DNA from: Spirochaetota bacterium
GTDB taxonomy: Bacteria; Spirochaetota; UBA4802; UBA5550
DNA length: 64,000 nt
Direction of reading: 5' to 3'
Assembly: GCA_017999915.1 (NCBI GenBank)
Contig: JAGNKX010000003.1
Span: forward strand, 186,001-250,000
Position numbers and translations under genes: made by a program. Under the pieces are notes generated by a model. That model worked only from the letters and a program-made list of their open reading frames with translations, did no database searches and was not told the origin of the DNA. Shown piece after piece: positions 43,768-53,200 of the stretch. Positions within the stretch are counted from its first letter, which is position 1; every line of letters begins with the position of its first letter.

Positions 43768-44328
43768 ATGAATGAACTGGACCGTGAAAAAAAATGGGGC
43801 CTGAGCTTTTCCTATCTCATCAAGGTGCTCTTCATGAGGAAGAAAGTCGGCGCAAAATTCCAGACCCCGGGATTCGGCCTCGCGGCGCAGCTCTTCGCGA
43901 CCGTGGCGAAGCATGTGATCAGACGCCTCGGCCCGGAGGAAGGCGAAAAGCTCCTGAAGGAAGCCATCGAGGAATTCGGCAGGGAACGCGGGAAGCGCAT
44001 TGCCGAAACGGTCAAGGCCCAGGGAAAGCCCCTGTCACTGCGGAACTGGCTCATCTATACCGATATCTCGCCGGAAAACTTCGAGGCCAGGCCCGATTTC
44101 CCCGGGGGGGACCTTGAGGCGCGGGTGGGCAGCTGCACCTTCATCGAAGCGGCGGTCCGGTGGGGCCTTGTCGATTACGCGAAGATATACTGCAAATACG
44201 CCGACTATGCCATACTTGACGGCTATAACCCGGATGTCACCCTCATGCTCAGGGACCGGCACGCAACGGGAGAGGATCACTGCGTGTTCCGATATATAAT
44301 GAAAGAAGAGAACAAGAAGGATCTCTGA
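43768..44328 (+). CDS. L-2-amino-thiazoline-4-carboxylate hydrolase-like protein
   Basis: The protein has 186 residues. It matches the ATC-hydrolase-like family: GEKLLKEAIEEFGRERGKRIAE in the first half, then CTFIEAAVRWGLVDYAKIYCKYADYAILDGYNPDV, and near the end GEDHCVFRY. The Cys, Asp and His residues of these motifs are the expected active-site ones. The named member opens a thiazoline ring in cysteine synthesis by Pseudomonas, but most members have unknown substrates. AAGGAG precedes the ATG. It is convergent with the acyl-CoA synthetase gene (3 bases between). Confidence 0.8.
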   Translation: MNELDREKKWGLSFSYLIKVLFMRKKVGAKFQTPGFGLAAQLFATVAKHVIRRLGPEEGEKLLKEAIEEFGRERGKRIAETVKAQGKPLSLRNWLIYTDISPENFEARPDFPGGDLEARVGSCTFIEAAVRWGLVDYAKIYCKYADYAILDGYNPDVTLMLRDRHATGEDHCVFRYIMKEENKKDL

Positions 44329-44331
44329 GCC

Positions 44332-45927
44332 TCAGGAGCTTTTCAGCATTTCCCTGATCTCGTCCCTCAGGGCCATCTTGTTCACCTTTCCGCTCGCCAG
44401 CAGGGGGAGCATGGGACGTATGAAGAATTTTTTCGGGATCTTGAAGTTGGCCAGGGACGATTTGCAGAGGCCCCGCAGATCCTCCTCGGTAACGGCCTGT
44501 CCCGGCTTGGGCATGACAAAGGCCCATCCCACCTCCTGGTATATCTCGTCGGGGACGCCCATTACGGCGGAGAAGATGACCCCCGGGTGTGACTCGATAA
44601 CTTCCTCGATCTCGCGGGGATACACGTTTTCGCCGCCGGACTTGAACATCTCCGAGAGCCTGCCGGTGATGCGGATGTAGCCGCGGCTGTCGCGGAAGGC
44701 AAGGTCCGTGGTGTAGAACCACCCGTCCGCATCGATGACCTTCGCCGTTTCTTCCGGCTTGTTGAAATATCCTTTCATGAGAAAGGGGCCCCGTACCGCG
44801 ATCTCGCCGATCTCGCCGTCCGGCAGTTCCCGGCGGTCGCCATCGACGATCTTCAGCTCGAAGGGCGGGGCGATCTTCCCGGCGGTTTTGAGGAGCGTTT
44901 CCGTGTCCTCGCTCTTTTCGGTATAGGTGATGAACCCGCAGACCTCGGTGCTCCCGTAGCCGGTGAGGAGGAGGGCCCCCGTTTTCTGGCAGATCGGCGT
45001 CAGGATGTCGAGCATGATCTTCGGCGCCGCCGCGCCGGCCCACACGAAGGCCCGCACTGAGCTGAAATCGCACTTGAAGAATTCAGGCTGCCTGAATTCA
45101 AGGAGGAACATAACCGGGACCTGGCCGATATGGGTGATCTTTTCCTTTTCTATGACCGCCAGGGTCTGGAGCGGATCGAACTTGTCCATGCAGACGATGC
45201 AGCCGCCGGACATGATGGCGCCGAAGCCGATCTCGACGTCCGCGGCGACGTGGTTGATCGGGAAGTGAAGGATGCCCCGCGAATCCTCGTCGAAGTAGAA
45301 CTTGCCCACCTCGACCTTGATGTTCGACACGATGCTTCGGTGGGTGTGGATGACGCCCTTCGGTTTTCCCGTCGAGCCGGAGGTGTAGAGCAGCAGCGCC
45401 TCGTCCTCCTCCCTTACCTCGGAGGCCCTCTGCGCCAGCGCGGCCTTCAGGTTTTCCCGCGGCCGGTTCATAAAGGAATGGAAGTTCTCGGTCCCATCGA
45501 CCGCCTCGCCGATGACAAGGACCTTCTTGATAAAAGAAAATTCCCTGATGAGGGTCCTGATCGTGTCCGACAGGTCCGCGCCCATGTATTCTCTCACGGT
45601 CATGAGCACCGAGGGGCGGGAGTCTCCGATCTGGTAGCGCAGCTCATCGATGGTGAATTTCGGCGACAGGCCGAGCCATACCGCGCCGACCTTGCCTGCG
45701 GCCATGTAGGTCGTGAGGAACTCGTTGCGCGCCATGGAGAGCAGGGCGACACGGTCGCCCCTTTGCACGCCGAGCTCGAGGTAGGCCAGGGCCACGGCGT
45801 CCATGCTGTCCTTGAAATCGCGCCAGCTCAGCCTCTCATCGCCGAAGACCAGGGCCTCGGCGCCGGGCCGCTTATCCGCCCACTGTTCCACGAAATGCCA
45901 GGTTTGATTCAGCTTGTTCCAGGTCAT
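44332..45927 (-). CDS. AMP-forming acyl-CoA synthetase
   Basis: The protein has 531 residues. All core motifs are present: P-loop LLYTSGSTGKPKG, YGSTEVCG, DGWFYTTDLAFRD and RLSEMFKSGGENVYPREIEE, and the C-terminal catalytic lysine in LLASGKVNKMAL. It should activate a carboxylic acid with ATP and CoA; a medium- or long-chain acid is likely, but the pocket cannot be read. The start at 45927 has a perfect AAGGAGG site. It lies 14 bases after the MaoC-type hydratase, in the same operon. Confidence 0.95.
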   Translation of the reverse strand: MTWNKLNQTWHFVEQWADKRPGAEALVFGDERLSWRDFKDSMDAVALAYLELGVQRGDRVALLSMARNEFLTTYMAAGKVGAVWLGLSPKFTIDELRYQIGDSRPSVLMTVREYMGADLSDTIRTLIREFSFIKKVLVIGEAVDGTENFHSFMNRPRENLKAALAQRASEVREEDEALLLYTSGSTGKPKGVIHTHRSIVSNIKVEVGKFYFDEDSRGILHFPINHVAADVEIGFGAIMSGGCIVCMDKFDPLQTLAVIEKEKITHIGQVPVMFLLEFRQPEFFKCDFSSVRAFVWAGAAAPKIMLDILTPICQKTGALLLTGYGSTEVCGFITYTEKSEDTETLLKTAGKIAPPFELKIVDGDRRELPDGEIGEIAVRGPFLMKGYFNKPEETAKVIDADGWFYTTDLAFRDSRGYIRITGRLSEMFKSGGENVYPREIEEVIESHPGVIFSAVMGVPDEIYQEVGWAFVMPKPGQAVTEEDLRGLCKSSLANFKIPKKFFIRPMLPLLASGKVNKMALRDEIREMLKSS

Positions 45928-45941
45928 GGTGACCTCCTTGT

Positions 45942-46817
45942 TTATTTCAGCCTGATATGGCCGTCGCTGATGGCGCGCTGATCCTGCGAATTCAGGACAA
46001 CGAAAAAGATATCCGTTCCTTCGGCCCCGTTGATTTTCCCGGTGCAGCGGACCCTGATATCGGAGCCGGGCATCACCATCCCGGTGAAACGGCAATAGAG
46101 CGTGTCCAGCCGGGTGGAGTCGCCGCCCGCCTCGCGTGTCATGATTTTGCGCACCGCCAGGGCGAGGGTGGATGTGCCCTGGTGGATGATTCCCGGGAGC
46201 CCAACCTGGCGGGCGAATTTGACAGAGGTATGTATGGGAAAATGGATGTTGGTGCAGCCGTCATAGATAAACGGGGCCAGGGGATCGATGGGAACGACGG
46301 ATTCCCATTCGGGCCGGCCCTCCTCGGGGCGGCGTGGGACCGGGGGAATGGCGTCCTTGCCCCTGCCGCCGTCGCCGCAGGTCACGCCGCGCATCATGGC
46401 CCCGATATGCTCCGTGAAGACGGCCTTGCCCGCCGCGTCCGACGCGTCGAACCGTATCACCACATGGGTCCCGGCCCTGTGGGGGAGTATGGTCACGATC
46501 GTTCCCTTGACGGCCAGATTGTCGCCGGGGACCACGGGCCTGTGGATGCGGAGGTGTTCGGTGTAATGGACCTGGGTGAACACCACTTCCTTCGGGAAGG
46601 TTTCCGCCTCGATGTAATCCGCGATCCTTTCTATCACCGGCCAGGTGACCGCCACGGGGAACACCGGAGGCGCGATGATGCCCCCGGATCGTTCATCGTT
46701 GAAATAGAGAGGATTGGGATCGCCGATGGCGGCCGCATAGTTCATGGTCCAGCGGGAGCTTATATTGCACGAATAGTCTTTCAGCCTGATGCCCACGAAA
46801 TCGGAGTTGAGATTCAT
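45942..46817 (-). CDS. MaoC-like double hot-dog hydratase/dehydratase
   Basis: The protein has 291 residues. The first half is a MaoC N-terminal hot-dog (SRWTMNYAAAIGDPNPLYFND, then VHYTEHLRIHRPVVPGDNL). The second has the hydratase motif region HFPIHTSVKFARQVGLPGIIHQGTSTLALA, in which the Asp before the catalytic His of classic (R)-hydratases is not in the usual place. It probably hydrates or dehydrates an acyl-CoA. GGAGG precedes the ATG at 46817. Together with the synthetase downstream it forms an acyl-CoA pathway operon. Confidence 0.88.
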   Translation of the reverse strand: MNLNSDFVGIRLKDYSCNISSRWTMNYAAAIGDPNPLYFNDERSGGIIAPPVFPVAVTWPVIERIADYIEAETFPKEVVFTQVHYTEHLRIHRPVVPGDNLAVKGTIVTILPHRAGTHVVIRFDASDAAGKAVFTEHIGAMMRGVTCGDGGRGKDAIPPVPRRPEEGRPEWESVVPIDPLAPFIYDGCTNIHFPIHTSVKFARQVGLPGIIHQGTSTLALAVRKIMTREAGGDSTRLDTLYCRFTGMVMPGSDIRVRCTGKINGAEGTDIFFVVLNSQDQRAISDGHIRLK

Positions 46818-46899
46818 AGGTAGCCTCCATTGCGTACATTGAGGGAACCGACTGAATTGTAAAGAATAAAATGGAGGATTTGGGTATACTTCTGCCCCA

Positions 46900-46919
46900 G
46901 TATTTACCTGGCGGTAAAT
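46900..46919. promoter_or_regulatory. TATTTACC-TGGC-GGTAAATA dyad between divergent genes
   Basis: This is a perfect 8-bp inverted repeat with a 4-base centre, midway between the starts of the MaoC-type gene (46817, minus) and the ankyrin gene (47003, plus). It could control either promoter. Confidence 0.5.
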
Positions 46920-46925
46920 ATACTT

Positions 46926-46955
46926 ATTGACATAAGGCCTTTTCACGGCATATTC
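46926..46955 (+). promoter_or_regulatory. Probable sigma-70 promoter of the ankyrin gene
   Basis: TTGACA (46926-46931) and TATTCT (46950-46955) are separated by 18 bases. The dyad at 46900-46919 lies just upstream. Transcription would begin near 46962, 41 bases before the ATG. Confidence 0.45.
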
Positions 46956-47002
46956 TTCTATTCGGGACGGCGTACAAATTTTCAATATGCGAGGATAGCC
47001 CC

Positions 47003-48583
47003 ATGAAACGCGCGATACTGTTTTGCGTTATATCGATGCTGATGGCCGGTTCACCATCCCTCCATGCGGATCCCAACGGGGACCTTATCGGCTCGGCCGC
47101 CATGGGCAGCCTCGATGACATGAAATCGGCCCTGAAATCGGGAGCCGATATAAACTACCGGGACCCCTCCAACCAGGGAAGGACGGCCCTGATGATCGCG
47201 TGCCAGTTCGGGAACTTTGAAAAGGTGAAATTCCTCATCTCGGCGAAGGCGAACCTTAACCTTAGGTCGGAGGACGGGGCAAGCGCCCTGGCATACGCCA
47301 TCGGCGGCGGGCACCTGGATGTGATGGAGGCCCTGGTTAAAGCCGGGGCCGATGTGAATGCCCGGGAAGGAAGCGGCATGACCATGCTGATGCTTATCCC
47401 CTGGATGAACGCGATGGAGGCGGACCGGTTCCTGAAGGCCGCCGGACTGCTCCTCGCGGCGAAAGCCGACGTGAACACCGCAGACTCAAAGGGGGATACC
47501 GCGCTGATCGCAGCTTCCCGGGCCGGCATGGTGGAGTTGGCCGGGTTACTGGTCAGGCATGGGGCGAAGGTCAACGCAAGGAACGCGGAAGGCCGCACCG
47601 CCCTCATGGAGGCCCGCCTGAGCGAGAATGCAGCCCTTGCTGATATGCTGATAGGATCCGGCGCCAAGGACATCGCCAACCGCGAGGATGAGCTCTTTCT
47701 CGCGGTGAAGCATGGCGATACTGCCGCGGCCAGGGAGGCCCTGAAAGCAGGGGCCTCGGTGAATAAGCCTGGGTACGATTATCTCCATCACGCCTGCGCC
47801 AATGGCAGCCTCGAAATGGCGAAGATACTGGTCGACGCGAAGATCGATGTGAACACGGCCGGCTCGTCCGGCGAGACCGCCATCATGTCCGTCCTTTCTC
47901 CAAAAGGCATTGACATACTCAAACTGCTCATAAAGGCCGGGGCCGATGTCAACAGGGCCAGCAAGGGCGGACAGACGCCCCTCATCCTGGCCTCCCAGAA
48001 CATGTCCGGAGAGGACCAATACCGCGAGATCGTGTCGCTCCTTATAAAGGGAGGAGCGCGCCTGAATGATAAGGACGAGAAGGGAATGACCGCGCTTATG
48101 TGGGCGTCAGGGCAGGGCGGACCGATCGTGGCCCGTCAGCTGGTCTCGGCCGGAGCGGACGTGAACCTGAAAGACAAGAACGGGATGACTGCCCTGATGT
48201 TCGCAGCGAATTTTTCCCGGCCCGAGACTGTCGAAGCCCTTGTCAAGGCCGGCGCCCGCGTCAATGACGCCGATAATGCCGGCTGGACAGCGCTTTTTCA
48301 CGCCATCAAGGGGGCCTTTGAGCCGGCCATGGCTGATCTGCTCATATCGAAGGGCTCCGATGTCAACAAGAAAGCGCAGGGCGGTTGGACCCCCCTCATG
48401 GAGGCTGCTTCAAAGGGAAAGCCTGACATAGTCAGGTCTCTCATCAAGGCCGGCGCCGATGTGAATGCAAGATCCGATGAAGGTATGACGGCCCTCAGGT
48501 ATGCGGCATTCATGGTGATTGACGATCCTGAGTCGCCTTTTAAAAAGATTGTGGAGATACTCAAAAGAGCCGGATCCAAATAA
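47003..48583 (+). CDS. Exported ankyrin-repeat protein
   Basis: The protein has 526 residues with a signal peptide (to about 22, MLMAGSPSLHA). The rest is about fourteen ankyrin repeats of 33 residues, with repeating GxTALMxAxxxG...LVKAGADVNxxD. The repeats are regular in the middle and less so near residues 205-255. The protein is probably periplasmic and binds partner proteins; no enzymatic domain is present. Ribosome-site sequence is GAGGATAGCCCC. Confidence 0.92.
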   Translation: MKRAILFCVISMLMAGSPSLHADPNGDLIGSAAMGSLDDMKSALKSGADINYRDPSNQGRTALMIACQFGNFEKVKFLISAKANLNLRSEDGASALAYAIGGGHLDVMEALVKAGADVNAREGSGMTMLMLIPWMNAMEADRFLKAAGLLLAAKADVNTADSKGDTALIAASRAGMVELAGLLVRHGAKVNARNAEGRTALMEARLSENAALADMLIGSGAKDIANREDELFLAVKHGDTAAAREALKAGASVNKPGYDYLHHACANGSLEMAKILVDAKIDVNTAGSSGETAIMSVLSPKGIDILKLLIKAGADVNRASKGGQTPLILASQNMSGEDQYREIVSLLIKGGARLNDKDEKGMTALMWASGQGGPIVARQLVSAGADVNLKDKNGMTALMFAANFSRPETVEALVKAGARVNDADNAGWTALFHAIKGAFEPAMADLLISKGSDVNKKAQGGWTPLMEAASKGKPDIVRSLIKAGADVNARSDEGMTALRYAAFMVIDDPESPFKKIVEILKRAGSK

Positions 48584-48757
48584 ACAGTAGACAATAAACA
48601 ATATAACAGTCGACTGCCGACATGATTCATTGTGCTGTAAGTTATCCAAACTTTCCGCAAAAAATATTCCGCCTGAAAAAAAATTGTGAATATAATATTG
48701 ACAGAATCGCATAACACAAAAAAGTTGTTAAATATTATATTTCATACAGGCGGAGCG

Positions 48758-49831
48758 ATGAACGGAAAAATGAATTTGAAATTACCCACCTTCAAGGGTG
48801 AGATTAGCATACTGGATTTCGGATGCTGGCTGCCGGAAAATACGGTGGAAAGCCATGATCTCCAGGCCATCATAGATCATTTCCCTGAATACCGGCACTT
48901 CAACATCCGTGAAAAGGTCGGCGTCATCCAGCGGAGGATCTCGCCCCATGGTGTTACGGTTTTGGATATGGCGGAACGCGCCGCCCGGGATGTCATCGCC
49001 AGGGCCGGCGCCGGCTTCGACATTGGCGATATCGATACGATACTCTACTGCGCCGTCAGCCGAATGTATTCGGAGCCGTCCACGGCGGTTTTGCTCCAGA
49101 AGCGTCTCGGCATTCCTTCCGCCATGAGTCTTGACATCTCCAATGCGTGCCTCAGTTTTATAGACGGCCTGATCGTTGCCGATTCCATGATCAAGTCGGG
49201 AAGGTCGCGGTGCGCCCTTATCGTGAGCGCCGAGAAGGGAGGCACGGTGATGAGGAACAGCATGAGGGCGATGATCAACAGGGAAAAGGGCTCCGAATGT
49301 CTCGCGTCGCTGACCCTGGGCGACGGTTCCATGGCGGTCCTTGTATGTTCCCCCTCATTCAGGGCCGAGGCGCCGCTCCGTCTCAGGGCGTTTTCGCGGA
49401 CGACCCTGAGCGAGTATGCCGAATGCTGCATTCTTCCCTCGGAGGATCACCCCATGAGCACCGATTCCCGCGCATTGTTCGAGGGAGCGCTCACCCATTT
49501 TCCTTCGATGGTGAAGAATTTGCTCAATGACCTTCAATGGAGTATCGATGATGTCGATGTCATAGTACCCCACCAGGCGAGCCTGAAAATAATAAAAAAG
49601 GGAATGGCCGCCATCGGGTTTCCAATGGAGAAATGCGCCGTATCCATTGACCGGTACGGCAACATGGCGTCGGTATCAATACCCTTTACGTTAAAGCAGG
49701 TCCTCGATGAGAGAGCCCTGAAAGAGGGCGACCGTATAGTCGTTCTCGGGTTCGGATCGGGTCTTTCCTTCTCGATGATGGCGCTCCAGGTGTTGAATGA
49801 CGGAGCGTCAATCGCCAGGGCCATAGCATAA
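48758..49831 (+). CDS. 3-oxoacyl-ACP synthase III (KASIII/FabH-like)
   Basis: The protein has 357 residues with the thiolase fold. The catalytic triad is present: Cys131 in DISNACLSF, His272 in VPHQAS and Asn302 in YGNMASVS. Substrate-loop residues differ from housekeeping FabH, and the N-terminal 20 residues are longer than usual. It may condense special acyl groups, as in OleA- or PqsD-like enzymes. The ATG at 48758 follows GGCGGAG; earlier in-frame ATGs lack a ribosome site. No ACP or other fatty-acid synthesis gene is adjacent. Confidence 0.88.
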   Translation: MNGKMNLKLPTFKGEISILDFGCWLPENTVESHDLQAIIDHFPEYRHFNIREKVGVIQRRISPHGVTVLDMAERAARDVIARAGAGFDIGDIDTILYCAVSRMYSEPSTAVLLQKRLGIPSAMSLDISNACLSFIDGLIVADSMIKSGRSRCALIVSAEKGGTVMRNSMRAMINREKGSECLASLTLGDGSMAVLVCSPSFRAEAPLRLRAFSRTTLSEYAECCILPSEDHPMSTDSRALFEGALTHFPSMVKNLLNDLQWSIDDVDVIVPHQASLKIIKKGMAAIGFPMEKCAVSIDRYGNMASVSIPFTLKQVLDERALKEGDRIVVLGFGSGLSFSMMALQVLNDGASIARAIA

Positions 49832-50072
49832 TAACGCATAACGGCACGATTGCGTCACCCCGTAAAGTTCCCGCTCAATTCCGGCAAATTGGTGACCCAT
49901 GTGCTGTTTCATGATGGAATATCCTGGGGCATCCTTGTTTTGGTCAACGACCAAGGCTGCGACAGCCGCAATGTGCAGTAAAACTGACCAAATGTTCAAT
50001 TCGCGACATCAAGGATGAGAACCGGTTCTTGAATATTTACTCCCGGTCAATGGAATAATAATTGCTTTTATA

Positions 50073-50100
50073 TTGACATCTCTAAAGATATCATTATAAT
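50073..50100 (+). promoter_or_regulatory. Consensus sigma-70 promoter
   Basis: TTGACA (50073-50078) and TATAAT (50095-50100) are separated by 16 bases. Transcription should begin near 50107 and serve the large kinase gene. The rest of the 400-base gap from 49832 shows no gene. Confidence 0.7.
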
Positions 50101-50232
50101 AACGAAAATAATTCTTTCTAATACTCTTACAAATAATTAATTGCGGAAATATTTACCAGTGCGGGCATCCCTGTGTTCCGGCGCGGGAGCCAGCATAACA
50201 ATAGTTGGGTTATAGTACCGAGTAGTAACCGT

Positions 50233-53200
50233 ATGAAAACTGCGTCCGGCCTTCAGTCACTCCAGGAAAAATACGCCATCATTGATTTGACCGCGGAAAA
50301 TCTGCACGAGATCAGCTATATCGGCACGGATAATTCGAACAGAAACGTAAGCATCAAGGCATACAAGACCGCAAATCTCACTTCTTTTGAATGGGTGCTA
50401 TTCAAGCATGAATACGACATGATAAAGAAGCTTGATTGCGACGGCGTGATAAAGGTCTACGATATAGCCGACCATAACGGCATGCCGTCCGTCATCTATG
50501 AATTCATAGAGGGGACCTCTCTCCGGAACATCATGGACGGGGGGCGCATTGATCTCGCAAGGACGCTCAATATCGTCCTGCAGCTCGCGTCTTCCCTCGG
50601 CGTGCTCCATTCAAGCGACATCATACACCGCGACATCAGGCCGTCGAATATTGTCATAGCCGGCGAAAGCGCCAAGCTGATAGATTTCGGCATCTCCGTC
50701 ATTTTTAACCGCATGATTGAAAAGATATACCTGCCCGCCGTCGCCAGTGAGATACTCCCGTTCATATCGCCGGAAATGACCGGCAGGATAAACAGGGACG
50801 TTGATTACCGGAGCGACCTGTATTCCCTCGGCCTGACAATGTACGAAATGCTGACCGGAGTCAACCCCTTGAAAAGGGATGATCCCCGGGAGGTCATCTA
50901 CTGCCATATCGCCAGGAATCCCGAGCCTCCACACGTGATCAACCCGGACGTTCCGAGGGTGCTTTCCGCGATCGTCATGAAGCTCATAGCCAAGAATCCC
51001 GAAGACCGCTATCAGAACAGTTTCGGCCTCCATGCGGATATAATCAGGTGCATAAACGGCCTTGACGGCCTGGGGAGGATCCAGCCCTTCGCGATCGCCT
51101 CTGAAGACATTGCGAGCAGGTTCACGATGCCCCAGGTCTTCATCGGCCGCGAAAAAGAGCTCGAAACCCTCTTGACGGCTTTCGCGAAGGTGTGCTCCTC
51201 TTTCCGCCAGTCCGGGAAGAGTAACGGCGAGGGCGGCGTGGAGCTGGTGATGGTCCACGGACACCCCGGGATCGGGAAGTCGACGCTGATAGGCGAGATA
51301 TCCAGGCGCATCATCGAAAAGAACGGTTATTTCATTTCCGGCAAGCATGATGAAATCAAGAGGAACGTCCCGTACAGCTCCATCATACAGGCCTTCCAGA
51401 GACTGGTCAGGGAGCTGCTGTCTGAAAGCGAGGATCGTATCGCGCGATGGAGGGATCTGCTCCGTGAAGCGCTGCACGATAACGGCCGGGTTATCACCGA
51501 TGTCATTCCCGATGTTGAGCTTATAATCGGGAAGCAGCCTGAAGTGCTTGACCTGGGAGCCGAGGCCGCGATGAACAGGCTCAAGCTGATGTTCCTCGGT
51601 TTTATAAGAGCCCTTGCCACGGCGGATCATCCTCTGGTGCTTTTCATCGATGATTTCCAGTGGGCCGACTACGCGACCATGAATCTTGTCAAGTCGATCC
51701 TCGAGGACGACGAGATGCACAACCTGCTGATGATAATCTCCTACAGGGATAATGAGCCGGAAAAGCATCTTCCCCAGCATGAGGCCGTCAACTACATCAG
51801 CAACCTTGATGTTTCCATGCATTCCATCAAGGTGGAGCCCTTCGGTCTTGATGACACGATGCGGTATGTCGCGTGTTTCCTCAGGAAAGACGCGATCGAG
51901 GCCAGGACCCTGGGCGAGCTCGTGTATGAGAAGACGAGGGGCAATCCCTTCTTTATAAACCAGTTCATGAAATCCATTTTTGACGTCAATGTGCTGGCCT
52001 ATGATCCGGCGGGCGGGTGGAAGTGCGATTTTGACGCGATACGGCAGATGCCGGTGACCAGTAACGTGAGCCATCTCATGATGCGGGATATCATGACGCT
52101 TCCGCCGGAGACGCTGCGGGTCCTGAAGATATGCTGCTGCATGGGGAGCAGATTCGAGCTTGAGATAGTCGCGGATGCCGCCGGCATTTCCCTTCAGGCC
52201 GTTCTCGCCGAAATGAGCCCCGTGATCAAGGGCGGGTATGTCACGATCGCCGGCACCACCTTCAAGTTCGCCCATGACCGCATTGTGGAAATGCTCTATT
52301 CCCTCATCCCGGAAGATGAACGGTGGAGAACCCACTACAGCATAGGTAACCTCATTCTACAGAGGACATCTGAAGACGATCTTGATGATTCCATCATAAC
52401 CATCGTGAGTCAGCTGAACGCGGGCCTTCCCTGCATCGTGGCCGATGAAGAGCGCTACCGCGTGGCGAAGCTCAACCTGGCCGCGGCGCAGAAGGCGATG
52501 GCGTCCGCCGCCTACCAGTCGGCCCACATGTATTTAAAGACCGCGGCCGGCATCGTGGGAGACGATTGCTGGAATCGGGATTACGACTTCGCCCTTTCCC
52601 TGTTCACGAAGGGTGTCGAGGCGGCGTTCCTGGTGACGGATTTTGCGTACATGGATTCCCTGGCGAAAACCGTTCTCGCCAACGCGAGGGACATCCTTGA
52701 TACCATCATCATACACGAGCGCGTTATCCAGATGCTTTATGCCCAGAACCGCCTTCGGGAGGGTCTGAGAGAAGGGCTCCAAGTTCTGACAAATCTCGGC
52801 ATGCCGCTGCCGGACAATCCGACGAGGCTCCACATCCTGACGGCGCTGGTAAAGACGCGGCTTATGCTGAAATGGAAGCGGATCGAGGACCTGGAGAACA
52901 TGAAGGAGATGGATGACCACAAGATGCTGGCGAGCGTCTATATCTTTAATTACCTGAGTGTCGCCATCTACAAGACCAAGCCCCGGATCCTCCAGTCCCT
53001 TTTGTTCAAAGCCCTCGAGGTTTCGCTCAGGCACGGTAATGCCCCGGAAACTGCCATGAGCTTCGCGGGATATGCCATGATCCTCTGCGGCGCCCTCGGG
53101 GACATAGACAACGGGTATGCCTACGGCCAGCTGGCGCTGGCGCTGAGCGAGCGTCCCGGCGGGAAAAAGCACAGTGCCCGGGTCCTGCATCTCGTCAAGA

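Noticed and set aside
50611-52335. A long open frame on the minus strand opposite the giant kinase gene
   Set aside because: Same cause: it lies fully inside a gene with clear kinase and ATPase motifs and has no protein-like features.
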